A DNA stretch of 64,000 nucleotides from Streptomyces sp. RKAG293 (GTDB lineage Bacteria > Actinomycetota > Actinomycetes > Streptomycetales > Streptomycetaceae): the NCBI RefSeq assembly GCF_023701745.1, contig NZ_JAJOZB010000001.1, positions 1,673,501 through 1,737,500 on the forward strand, read 5' to 3'. This document shows positions 24,278 to 31,767 of the stretch, piece after piece. The position numbers and the translations under genes are program-made. The notes under the pieces are model-generated. The model made no database searches. It saw only the letters and a list, made by a program, of their open reading frames with translations, and was not told the DNA's origin. Numbering within the stretch: the stretch's first letter is position 1; each line of letters starts with the position of its first letter.

Positions 24278-25387
24278 ATGCACGATCTGATCGTCAGCCC
24301 ATTTCTGGACGACTACTTAGTCGTCCGACCCGGACACGCCTCCGGGATCAAGATCCCCCTCACCAGGTTCCTGGAGCTCAAGCGAGCCTTCGACGAGCAT
24401 CTCGAATCTCCCGTCTGGCTGGTTGACGCTGCGCGCCGCACCTGGAACGCAGAGGTCGGGGGCCTCCCAGCAGACGAGACGCTCCTCGTCCGCAACCCGT
24501 CTCCCTACGGCTACGGGCGTGCGTCGTACGAGATCAACAAGGGCTGCGACTACGACTGTCCGCACTGCTACCTCGGTCAGAAGAAGTTCGAGGGGCTGAA
24601 CTGGGAGCACAAGGCGCAACTACTGGAGATCATGCGTGACGCCGGGGTGCTCTGGCTGCAGATCACCGGCGGTGAGCCGCTGATCGACCGGCTGTTCCCG
24701 ATGGTCTACACCCGGGCCCATGCGCTCGGGATGATGATCTCCATCTCGTCGAACGGCTCGCAGCTGTCCAAGCCGCCCATCCTCGACCTGCTCACCAAGC
24801 GCCGCCCCTACCGGATCACGCTCAGCGTCTATGGCGCCACCGCGGCCACCTACGACGGCTTCACCCGAAACCGCGGAGCCTTCGACCGCTTCACCCGAGG
24901 ACTGTCCGCCGCCCGTGAGGCCGAACTGCCCGTCAAGCTCAACCTCATCGTGGCCGACGACAACGCTCACGAACTGGGCGCCATGCAAGCACTGGCCGAA
25001 CAGTACGGCTTCCCGCACCAGACGTACGCCAACATGTCGCCGACCATCGCCGGTGGCAGCGAGCCGCTCCCCACCCAGGCCGCGGACTTCCTGCGGCAGC
25101 GCAAACCCTTCGGCGGCTGCAACGCCGGCCACACCTTCTTCCACGCCGACCCCTTCGGCGTCGCCTCGATCTGCAAGGTCGGCCGAGACCCCAATATCCG
25201 GCTGATCGAGGAAGGCGTCGAGGGGCTGCGCCGACTCGGCGAGATCGCCGATTCCCTCATGCTTCGCACCGGTGGCTGCTCCGGCTGTTCGCTGTCCGGC
25301 ACCTGCTGGACCTGCCGACCGCTCGCCAAGCTCTACCAGGAGGCGAAGGCACCAAAACGCACCTACTGCCAACACTCAGAGAGGTAG
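24278..25387 (+). CDS. Radical SAM/SPASM peptide maturase
   Basis: A 369-residue enzyme that should cleave S-adenosylmethionine at a [4Fe-4S] cluster and modify a peptide. The radical SAM motif is C90-X3-C94-X2-C97 (KGCDYDCPHCYLG), with the TGGEP loop about residue 129. The C-terminal SPASM domain has exactly seven cysteines: C281, C299, C334, C337, C343, C346 and C364, fitting the two auxiliary clusters of SPASM enzymes. The N-terminal 85 residues may hold the leader-binding part. Codon 14 is TTA (24317-24319), predicting bldA control. GAGGAG precedes the ATG. The stop lies 5 bp before the precursor gene. Confidence 0.92.
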   Translation: MHDLIVSPFLDDYLVVRPGHASGIKIPLTRFLELKRAFDEHLESPVWLVDAARRTWNAEVGGLPADETLLVRNPSPYGYGRASYEINKGCDYDCPHCYLGQKKFEGLNWEHKAQLLEIMRDAGVLWLQITGGEPLIDRLFPMVYTRAHALGMMISISSNGSQLSKPPILDLLTKRRPYRITLSVYGATAATYDGFTRNRGAFDRFTRGLSAAREAELPVKLNLIVADDNAHELGAMQALAEQYGFPHQTYANMSPTIAGGSEPLPTQAADFLRQRKPFGGCNAGHTFFHADPFGVASICKVGRDPNIRLIEEGVEGLRRLGEIADSLMLRTGGCSGCSLSGTCWTCRPLAKLYQEAKAPKRTYCQHSER

Positions 25388-25392
25388 ACCCC

Positions 25393-25542
25393 ATGGCACC
25401 CACGTCCACCGCCACACCCGTACCCATCACCATCACCGCGCGACCGCTCGCCGAGGACGAGGTCGAGATCGTCGGCGACCTGGACACCCTCGTCGAAACC
25501 GTCATGTGCTCCTGCAACGCAGGCGACGACAACCCGTACTAA
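25393..25542 (+). CDS. RiPP precursor peptide (49 residues)
   Basis: Missed by a length cutoff. ATG 25393 lies 5 bp after the radical SAM stop with AGAGAGG as ribosome site; TAA ends at 25542. Residues 1-37 look like a leader: a Thr/Pro-rich start, then the acidic stretch LAEDEVEIVGDLDTLVETV. The last 12 residues, MCSCNAGDDNPY, look like the core, with C39, C41, N42, two Asp and a C-terminal Tyr. A Cys-X-Cys core next to a SPASM enzyme suggests thioether (sactipeptide/ranthipeptide-like) or C-C crosslinks. I do not know this core from a described family. Confidence 0.82.
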   Translation: MAPTSTATPVPITITARPLAEDEVEIVGDLDTLVETVMCSCNAGDDNPY

Positions 25543-25558
25543 ACCGCGCCGCACCACA

Positions 25559-25596
25559 GCCGACCGTCCCGGCCCCATAGGGTCGGGACGGTCGGC
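25559..25596 (+). terminator. Strong hairpin after the precursor gene
   Basis: A 17-bp stem (25559-25575 with 25580-25596, one G-T pair) and a 4-base loop. It lies 17 bp after the precursor stop and 28 bp before the kinase gene. It may terminate partially, giving more precursor than kinase mRNA, or protect the precursor transcript. Confidence 0.8.
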
Positions 25597-25623
25597 CCGC
25601 TCATTCACACCCCGGGAACCGCT

Positions 25624-26430
25624 ATGCCCGTCACCCGCATCCACTGGGAAGACCTACCGTCGGCCGCCCGTGCCGCCGTCGAGCAGCACACCGGGCCCGT
25701 CCTGTACGCCGAGACAGCTTCAGGCGGCGCAAACTCCGGCATCGCCGTCCTGGCGACCACTGCCGACGCGAGCCTGTTCATCAAGGGGGTTCCCTCGGAG
25801 CATCCGCAGGCCCGCACGCAGCAACGTGAAGCCGAGATCAACCCCCACCTTCCCCCCGCCTCCCCACGGTTGCTGTGGCGCGTGCAGGTCGCCAGCTGGG
25901 ACCTCATCGGCTACGAACGCATCATCGGTCGCCACGCGGACTACGCCCCGGGTTCCGACGACCTCCCGCTCGTCGCCGAGGCCATCGCCGAGCTGCAGGC
26001 TTCGCGATGCCCAGACCTGGAGCTCAAGCGCGCCGAGCAACGCTGGGGCAGCTACGCGGATACGGGAGAAGCCGAGCTGTTCGCTGGCCAAACCCTGCTG
26101 CACACCGACCTCGCCCCGCACAACATCCTGATCACCGAACGCGCCCACATCATCGACTGGGCCTGGCCCACCCGCGGCGCTGCCTGGATCGACCCCGTCG
26201 TCCTGATCCTGCGCCTCATGGAAGCCGGTCACAGCGCGCAGGACGCCGACGAGTGGGTACGACGCTTTCCCTCATGGCAGCAGGCTCCGCACAATGCCGT
26301 CGCCGCATTCTCCGCCGCGAACGCCCAGCTGTGGGACGAGATCGCCCAACACGATCCCCAGGGGTGGAAGAAGCACATGGCGCTCCTGTCGTGGGACTGG
26401 GTGGCGTACTGGCGGAGCCGCTCTCGGTAG
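25624..26430 (+). CDS. Aminoglycoside phosphotransferase-like (APH) kinase
   Basis: A 268-residue protein with the APH/choline kinase fold. The catalytic loop is H160-T-D162-L-A-P-H-N167 and the metal-binding Asp is D178 in IIDWAWPTRG. The N-lobe is shortened but has FIKGVP with a candidate ATP-binding Lys. It directly follows the precursor gene, behind a hairpin. In this context it may phosphorylate the peptide product or give self-protection; a true antibiotic resistance role is possible but less likely. No TTA codon. Confidence 0.85.
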   Translation: MPVTRIHWEDLPSAARAAVEQHTGPVLYAETASGGANSGIAVLATTADASLFIKGVPSEHPQARTQQREAEINPHLPPASPRLLWRVQVASWDLIGYERIIGRHADYAPGSDDLPLVAEAIAELQASRCPDLELKRAEQRWGSYADTGEAELFAGQTLLHTDLAPHNILITERAHIIDWAWPTRGAAWIDPVVLILRLMEAGHSAQDADEWVRRFPSWQQAPHNAVAAFSAANAQLWDEIAQHDPQGWKKHMALLSWDWVAYWRSRSR

Positions 26431-26532
26431 GGCAACTCACACAGTGCGGGCGGCCTCGTACGCTCCGCAGTGCGTATGGGCGGACTCTGGCGCCCACGCA
26501 ATTGCGCGAGAGAGGTAGATCGGCTGACAGGC

Positions 26533-26601
26533 GTCCGGGGGCGGGGCGGGTGTCTTGGAGGTTCGCGTGCATGGGTCACGCGCCCCGCGCCGCCCCCGGA
26601 C
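26533..26601. ncRNA. Long structured stem in the intergenic region (possible RNA element or terminator)
   Basis: A 17-base arm (26533-26549) pairs with 26585-26601 with one mismatch. The 35-base loop contains a smaller stem CGCGTG/CACGCG around GGAGG...ATG. It lies 100 bp after the kinase gene in a 312-bp gap without a supported gene. A terminator, RNA element or small ORF are all possible. Confidence 0.4.
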
Positions 26602-26687
26602 ACCGATCCCCTACCCATGCCATTCCGCGCTGACCCTTGGGTAGAGAGGCGCCCTCGACAGCTGACGATCCGGGGGTGGGCACGGCG

Positions 26688-26716
26688 GAGGCCCGGCGGA
26701 TTGTCCGCCGGGCCTC
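26688..26716. terminator. Bidirectional hairpin terminator
   Basis: A perfect 13-bp stem GAGGCCCGGCGGA / TCCGCCGGGCCTC with loop TTG, between the kinase (plus) and the small membrane protein (minus, stop at 26743). Confidence 0.85.
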
Positions 26717-26742
26717 TTCCCGTGTTCACGCGCCTGTCGTGG

Positions 26743-26913
26743 CTACCAGCGGTACCAGCGACCCCGACTTCCCGACGAGTGGGTGCCGCGCATGACGAAG
26801 CCGAGCAGCCAGACGACCAGCACCACGACCGCGACCCACCAGAGGATCTTGAGCGCGAACCCGGCACCGAACAGAATCAGTGCGAGCAGTAGAACCAAAA
26901 GCAGTGGACCCAT
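26743..26913 (-). CDS. Small hydrophobic membrane protein (lmo0937-like)
   Basis: A 56-residue protein with two adjacent hydrophobic segments (residues 3-20 and about 25-41) and a basic Trp/Arg tail ending RGRWYRW. Such proteins are common in Streptomyces and annotated as hydrophobic or lmo0937-family membrane proteins; function unknown, often stress-related. Start ATG 26913 has AGGAGG eight bases upstream. The gene is below the usual length cutoff. It lies near the right end of the island. Confidence 0.75.
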   Translation of the reverse strand: MGPLLLVLLLALILFGAGFALKILWWVAVVVLVVWLLGFVMRGTHSSGSRGRWYRW

Positions 26914-27149
26914 GGTTATCAACCTCCTGACCAGCGGATGCCCTGTCGTGCACGGGTCATGCGTACGGAAATTCGAACCCGTCAGATCCCGATGAGAGGT
27001 GACCGGCCCGGCTGCGCGGGTGCTCCATCAGCGTCGACGGCGGGGTTGATCGATCCCGGCGGGGCGGGTGGTGGTCGATGGCGAGGGCGGGCCAGACGAG
27101 CGCGGCGCTGAGGGCGGCGAGCGAGCTGCCGTCAGGGCCGGTGGCGCAC

Positions 27150-27350
27150 AAGACCATGCTCACCGGCTTCACCCCGGACCGCCCGCTGGACTCCTTCGAC
27201 GCCTTCACCGACTTCGCGGGCCGCCACGCGGAGCTGGGCATCGACGAGATCGTCATCCACTGGCCGATCCCGGACTCCGACTTCGCCGCCGACCCCAAGC
27301 TCTTCGAACGCATCGCCACCGAGGGGCTCGTCCAGCTCGCCACACCGTAG
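27150..27350 (+). pseudogene. C-terminal fragment of an F420-dependent LLM-class oxidoreductase
   Basis: From K at 27150 the frame reads KTMLTGFTPDRPLDSFDAF and continues to VQLATP, aligning with the last 70 residues of the intact protein at 14002-14895. It has no start or ribosome site of its own. It is on the same strand as the N-terminal fragment at 13740-13955; the central about 155 codons are missing. It marks the right edge of the accessory island. Confidence 0.8.
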
Positions 27351-27708
27351 CAATGCGGGGCAATCCGGACGGCGAGGCCGGCGCAGTCGTGTCCGGCCCG
27401 GCCCAGTACGGCGATTCACGTGCGCACCTGACGTCTCAGTGCGCACACTTGGTTGTGCGCTCAACGATTGACCCCGGTGCTTCCCCGCACGGTTCCGGCC
27501 GTCCGGCAGACGTGCACCCGCACACCGGCCTGGCCGGGGTCATCCATGCCGCGCCCCACCGGCGCGCACAGCCGGCCGAGCACGCCGGGCAGGGCTAAGC
27601 CCCTGGCGAACGAGCGGTACCCGTGGGTCCTCCGGGGAAGGTACGGGCCCAACAGCGGCCGGACCACCGGCCGCTGTCCCGGAGGTACGTGACACGCGGA
27701 GGTTCCCC
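27351..27708. other. Intergenic region upstream of the methyltransferase
   Basis: No gene is supported. It contains a perfect 11-bp hairpin ACAGCGGCCGG / CCGGCCGCTGT (27652-27677) about 30 bp before the methyltransferase start, which may be an operator, a leader hairpin or a terminator of upstream readthrough. Confidence 0.55.
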
Positions 27709-28422
27709 ATGGCCCCGGCTGCGGCATACGACGAGATAGCCGACTGGTACGAGGAGGAGTTCCTCGGCGGGCGGCAGGCGGGGACCGGAACCGGCGAACC
27801 GGTCGCGGACGGCGATCCGCTGGGCATCCACCGCGCCACCCGCGAACTGCTGGGCGAGGGAAGCGGCACCTGTCTGGAGATCGGCTGCGGCACCGGGACC
27901 CACGCCGAACGGGTCCGCGCGCTCGGCTGGACCCCTGTCGGCGTGGACCTCTCCGCCGGCATGTTGCGGCACGCGCGCGGCCGGCTCCCCATCGCACGGG
28001 CCGACGCCGAGCGGCTGCCGATAGCGGCCGGTTCGGTGCCCGCCGTCATCTCGATGATGGTCCACACCGACATGCCCCGATACCCGGCCGTGCTGCGCGA
28101 GGCGGCCCGGGTGCTGCGTCCCGGCGGGGTGCTGGTGCACGTCGGCGTCCACCCCTGCTTCTGCGGCGGATTCGCCGACCGCGCGGACCCCGACGCGGTG
28201 CTGATCCGTCCCGGCTACCGCGACGGCCACTGGACCAAGGCGTCCTGGACGAGCGCGGGGGTGCGCGACAAGGTCGGCGCCACGCACTACCCGCTGCCCG
28301 ACCTGATGCACGCCTTCCTCGCCGCGGGCCTGGTACCCGAACGGTTCACGGAGGGCGGCACACCGACCCCGACCGTCCTGGCCGTCCGGGCCCGCAAGCC
28401 CGGGTCACCGCCGGTGGTGTGA
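27709..28422 (+). CDS. Class I SAM-dependent methyltransferase
   Basis: A 237-residue methyltransferase (Methyltransf_11 type). Motif I is CLEIGCGTGTHAER at about residues 53-66, followed by GVDLSAGML and, near residue 130, VLRPGGVLVHVG. The substrate is unknown; a Cys-rich HPCFCGGF follows. Start ATG 27709 has GCGGAGG upstream. Convergent with the LysR gene; only 10 bp separate the stops. Confidence 0.88.
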   Translation: MAPAAAYDEIADWYEEEFLGGRQAGTGTGEPVADGDPLGIHRATRELLGEGSGTCLEIGCGTGTHAERVRALGWTPVGVDLSAGMLRHARGRLPIARADAERLPIAAGSVPAVISMMVHTDMPRYPAVLREAARVLRPGGVLVHVGVHPCFCGGFADRADPDAVLIRPGYRDGHWTKASWTSAGVRDKVGATHYPLPDLMHAFLAAGLVPERFTEGGTPTPTVLAVRARKPGSPPVV

Positions 28423-28432
28423 ACGTCGCGCG

Positions 28433-29350
28433 TCAGACCGCGGACGCGGCGAGCGCGGTGCCCGCCGATGACTGCAGGGCCTCGACCGCGGCACGGATCG
28501 CCGGTCTGCGGTCGGCGTCCTCGCGCCAGACGGCGTAGACGTGGCGGTGCATGGTGTGGCGGACGGGGACGACGCTCACGCCGTCGGGGACCGGGCCGCG
28601 GCCGAGCCGGGGGGCGACCGCGACGCCGAGTCCGGCCGCGACCAGGGCGAGCTGGGTGTGGTGTTCCTCGGCGGAGTGCGACAGGCGCGGCTCGATCCCC
28701 TTGCCGCGCAGGGTGAACATGAGCCAGTCGTGGCAGAACTCGCCGTCCGGCCAGGAGACCCAGTCGTCGTCCGCGAAGTCCTCCAGCTCGATCTGCGCCC
28801 GGCCGGCGAGGGGGTGGTCGGACGGCATCGCGACATCGGCGATGTCGTCCAGCAGCGGCGCCTTGGCGAGGCCGGGCGGCAGGGACAGCGGTCTGTTGTA
28901 CCAGTCCAGGACGACGGCGAGGTCCATGTCGCCGCGCACCACCCGGGCCACAGAACCGGCCGGCTCCATCTCCTGCATCCGGGGCCGCAGTTGGGGGTGG
29001 TCCCGGCGCAGGGCCGCCAGGGCCGTCGGCAGCAGCCCGCGGGCGGCGGTCGGGAACGCCCCCAGGACGACTTCGCCGACGGCCGCTCCCCGGTGCGCCT
29101 CCAGATCGGAGTGCGCCAGTTCGACCAGCGAGAGGATGCGTTCCGCATGGCCGGAGAGCAGCCGGCCGGCGTCGGTGAGGCGGACCCCGCGGCCGTTCTT
29201 GGCCAGCATCTGCTGACCGGTCTCGCGCTCCAGCTTGCCCATCTGCTGAGAGACGGCCGAGGTCGTCACATGCAGGACGTCGGCGGCGGCGCTGACCGAG
29301 CCGTAGGTGGCGATCGCATGCAGGATCCGGAGGCGCTCCAGGTTCAACAT
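28433..29350 (-). CDS. LysR family transcriptional regulator
   Basis: A 305-residue LysR-type regulator. The N-terminal winged HTH is MLNLERLRILHAIATYGSVSAAADVLHVTTSAVSQQMGKLE; residues 90-295 form the periplasmic-binding-like effector domain. It is divergent from the EamA transporter at 29424 with a 73-bp gap, the classical LysR arrangement, so it probably controls that exporter. The gap is AT-richer (for example TGTAAGTGATTCTACG), typical for the T-N11-A sites of this family. Confidence 0.92.
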   Translation of the reverse strand: MLNLERLRILHAIATYGSVSAAADVLHVTTSAVSQQMGKLERETGQQMLAKNGRGVRLTDAGRLLSGHAERILSLVELAHSDLEAHRGAAVGEVVLGAFPTAARGLLPTALAALRRDHPQLRPRMQEMEPAGSVARVVRGDMDLAVVLDWYNRPLSLPPGLAKAPLLDDIADVAMPSDHPLAGRAQIELEDFADDDWVSWPDGEFCHDWLMFTLRGKGIEPRLSHSAEEHHTQLALVAAGLGVAVAPRLGRGPVPDGVSVVPVRHTMHRHVYAVWREDADRRPAIRAAVEALQSSAGTALAASAV

Positions 29351-29423
29351 GTAAGTGATTCTACGCGTTCCATCGTACGTAAACTCGCTTGTTCTACGGA
29401 GTCGAATCCGTCATCTTAGGAGC

Positions 29424-30410
29424 ATGAGCGTCCCCGCCGGCCTTCGGCCCGCCTCCGCCACCGCCGCGCCCGCTCCGATACCGGAGGCGGCCCCGGGCGT
29501 CCGCCGCGCGGTGGACTGGCGGATCCGGTTCGCCGTTCTGGGCCTCATCTGGGGCTTCAGCTTTCTGTTCATCAAGGTCGGCACGGAGGCGTTCGCACCC
29601 CTGCAGGTGACGCTGGGCCGGATGGTCTTCGGCACGGTCGTGCTGGTCGCCGCCCTGCTCGTCAAGCGCGACCGGCTGCCGCGCGGGAAGCGGACCTGGC
29701 TGCATCTGACGGTCGCCGCACTGCTGCTCAACGCGCTGCCGTTCTCGCTGTTCGCCTACTCCGAGCTGACCATCCCCTCCACGCTCGCGGGGATCTGCAA
29801 CGCCACCACCCCGCTGTGGAGCATGGTGGTCTCGGTCGTCGCGCTCTCCGAGGACAAGCCGACGCGGCAGCGGTTCGCGGGGGTCGGCCTCGGCTTCGTC
29901 GGTGTGCTGACCGTGCTCGGCGCCTGGCAGGGCTTCTCCGGCCAGGACCCGGCGGGCACCGCCATGGCCCTGATCGCCGCGGCCAGTTACGCGGTCGGCT
30001 GGGCGTACGTGCGCCGCACCCTGGCGGGGTCCGGCCACTCCAACCTGGCGCTCTCCAGCAGTCAGCTGCTGCTCGGCACCGTCCAGCTCGCCCTGGTCAC
30101 ACCGTTCTTCACCTCCGTGCCGACCTCGTTCCCGATCCTTTCGGTGCTCTCGGTCGTGGCGCTCGGCGCCCTCGGCACCGGGATCGCGTTCCTGCTCCAG
30201 TACGGGCTGGTCGCCGAGAAGGGTCCGACGATCGGCGCGATGGTCACCTATCTCATCCCGGTCGTCGCGACCGCCGCGGGCGTACTGCTGCTCCACGAGC
30301 GGCTGGGCTGGAACGAGCCGGTCGGCGCGGCCGTCGTCCTGGCCGGCGCCGCCCTCACCCAGCTGCGCCCCCGCCGTTCCCGACCGGCCGCCGCTGCGAC
30401 TCAGCCGTAG
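29424..30410 (+). CDS. EamA/DMT family transporter
   Basis: A 328-residue inner-membrane protein with ten predicted helices arranged as two EamA repeats. The first repeat starts FAVLGLIWGFSFLFIKVG, the second GTAMALIAAASYAVGWAYVRR. Such transporters export amino acids, nucleotides or drugs. ATG 29424 with TTAGGAGC is preferred to the upstream codon at 29355, which would overlap the LysR promoter region. Divergent from LysR; its 3' end overlaps the convergent MocR gene by 10 bp. Confidence 0.9.
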   Translation: MSVPAGLRPASATAAPAPIPEAAPGVRRAVDWRIRFAVLGLIWGFSFLFIKVGTEAFAPLQVTLGRMVFGTVVLVAALLVKRDRLPRGKRTWLHLTVAALLLNALPFSLFAYSELTIPSTLAGICNATTPLWSMVVSVVALSEDKPTRQRFAGVGLGFVGVLTVLGAWQGFSGQDPAGTAMALIAAASYAVGWAYVRRTLAGSGHSNLALSSSQLLLGTVQLALVTPFFTSVPTSFPILSVLSVVALGALGTGIAFLLQYGLVAEKGPTIGAMVTYLIPVVATAAGVLLLHERLGWNEPVGAAVVLAGAALTQLRPRRSRPAAAATQP

Positions 30411-31741
30411 CGTCCCGCGCCCGACGCCCGGACCACCCGGGCGACCGCGTCCGCGAGCGGCACGATGTCGCCGTCGCCGAGGGCGGAGACCGTGAGCCGC
30501 ACGCCGGGCGCGGACGCGAGGCGGAAGCGGGCGCCGGGGGCGGTGGCCCAGCCGGCCTGCAGCAGGCCGGCCACCGCGCCCGTCTCGTCGGAGACCGGCA
30601 CCCAGACGTTCATGCCGCTGCGTCCGTGGGCCGCGATGCCGCGTTCGGCGAGGGCCAGGACCAGGGCGTCGCGCCGCCGGCCGTACGACCGCGCCACCAC
30701 CGGCGGGTCGACCGCGCCTGACTCCCACAGGTGCACCACGGCGCGCTGCAGCAGATGGCTGACCCAGCCGGCGCCCAGCCGGTAGCGCCCCTGAACGCGG
30801 TCGACGGTGACCGGATCGCCCGTGAAGACGGCCAGGCGCAGATCCGGGCCGTACGCCTTGGCCGTGGAGCGCACCAGCACCCAGTGCGTGGTGACGCCGG
30901 ACAGACAGTGCAGCGGCAGGTCGACCAGTCCGTGCACATGGTCGTCGTCGACCACCAGCACCTCCGGATGACGCGCGAGCACCTCGCGCAGCTCCCGGGC
31001 GCGGTCCGCCGAGATCGCCGCGCCGGTCGGGTTCTGGCCGCGGTCGGTGACGACGAGAGCGCGCACGCCGGCCTGCAGCGCCCGTGCCACGTCCGCGACG
31101 ACCGGGCCGTCGTCGTCGACCCCGACCGGCACCGCGCGCAGCCCGAGGGCGGGCGCCAGGTCCAGCACACTCCCCCAGCCCGGGTCCTCGACCGCCACGG
31201 CGTCACCCGGGCGCAGATGAGCCGCCAGCACGCGTTCGATGGCGTCGAGCGAGCCCGAGGTGAGTCCGATGGGGCCGTCGGGCACACCGTCCCGGTCGAA
31301 GGCCGCGCGGGCGAGAGCGCTCAGCCCGGCGTCGACGGCCGGTCCGCCGTAGAGCGCCGGGTTCTCGGCGTTACGGGCCACCGCCGCCGCGAACGCCGCG
31401 CCGAGCGGCGGCAGCAGCGAGACGTCCGGATTGCCGTTGGAGATGTCCCGCGTCCCCGGCGGCACCTCGATCCGGATCTGGTCGCGTGAGGTGGTGGCGG
31501 GCCGGGAGCGCACCCGGCTGCCGCGCCGGCCGGCCGTCTCGATCACCCCGCGGTCGCGCAGCAGCCGGTAGGCGGCGGCCACCGTGTTCGGGTTCACGTC
31601 CAGTTCCTGGGCCAGTTCACGCAGCGGCGGCAGCGCCGCGCCGGGCTTGAGCGCGCCCTCGCCCACCGCCCGCTCGATGTCGGCGGCGATACCCGATGCG
31701 CCCCGGCCGGTGATTCGATACTCTCCTAGCACAAAGTTCAT
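30401..31741 (-). CDS. MocR/GntR-type PLP-dependent regulator
   Basis: A 446-residue fusion. Residues 10-75 are a GntR winged helix (IERAVGEGALKPGAALPPLRELAQELDVNPNTVAAAYRLLRDRG); residues 100-440 are a class I aminotransferase fold with the PLP-binding Lys in RSTAKAYGPDLR. PdxR/GabR-like regulators of this family sense pyridoxal phosphate or an amino compound. It is divergent from a PPOX-fold gene with only 26 bp between start codons; direct repeats occupy that gap. The target is probably the PPOX gene, in line with B6 metabolism. Confidence 0.9.
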   Translation of the reverse strand: MNFVLGEYRITGRGASGIAADIERAVGEGALKPGAALPPLRELAQELDVNPNTVAAAYRLLRDRGVIETAGRRGSRVRSRPATTSRDQIRIEVPPGTRDISNGNPDVSLLPPLGAAFAAAVARNAENPALYGGPAVDAGLSALARAAFDRDGVPDGPIGLTSGSLDAIERVLAAHLRPGDAVAVEDPGWGSVLDLAPALGLRAVPVGVDDDGPVVADVARALQAGVRALVVTDRGQNPTGAAISADRARELREVLARHPEVLVVDDDHVHGLVDLPLHCLSGVTTHWVLVRSTAKAYGPDLRLAVFTGDPVTVDRVQGRYRLGAGWVSHLLQRAVVHLWESGAVDPPVVARSYGRRRDALVLALAERGIAAHGRSGMNVWVPVSDETGAVAGLLQAGWATAPGARFRLASAPGVRLTVSALGDGDIVPLADAVARVVRASGAGRYG

Positions 31742-31756
31742 TATGCACTAGTTCAA
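31730..31756. promoter_or_regulatory. Direct repeats GCAC-N2/3-AGTTCA, likely MocR operator
   Basis: GCACAAAGTTCA (31730-31741) and GCACTAGTTCA (31746-31756) are direct repeats 16 bp apart, overlapping the MocR start and the divergent promoter. MocR proteins such as GabR bind direct repeats. The very short 26-bp gap suggests leaderless or nearly leaderless transcripts. Confidence 0.5.
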
Positions 31757-31767
31757 AGGATAGCGCC

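Noticed and set aside
24070..24279. Minus-strand frame with protein-like text (LAPRLGETFAALHLDGDRLVG) between two cluster genes
   Set aside because: It overlaps the plus-strand small gene for half its length, has no ribosome site, and no recognisable family.
26569..26631. Short ORF MGHAPRAAPGHRSPTHAIPR with GGAGG upstream
   Set aside because: It lies inside the loop and arm of the long stem structure, is only 20 codons, and shows no coding bias; kept as part of the structured region instead.
26957..26995. T-arm-like sequence (minus strand GGGTTCGAATTTCC) suggesting a tRNA or att site at the right end of the island
   Set aside because: The stem around it does not give a 5-bp T-stem with a 7-base loop, no acceptor or anticodon arm can be drawn, and no matching copy is seen at the left end.
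13957..27149. Search for an integrase, transposase or replication gene that would explain the island
   Set aside because: None of the real genes in the stretch matches a tyrosine or serine integrase or transposase. The mobile origin is inferred only from the split gene and gene content.
29394..30728. Minus-strand frame of 444 codons opposite the EamA gene
   Set aside because: It is a low-complexity Arg/Gly/Asp shadow of EamA and the MocR 3' end, with no family match.
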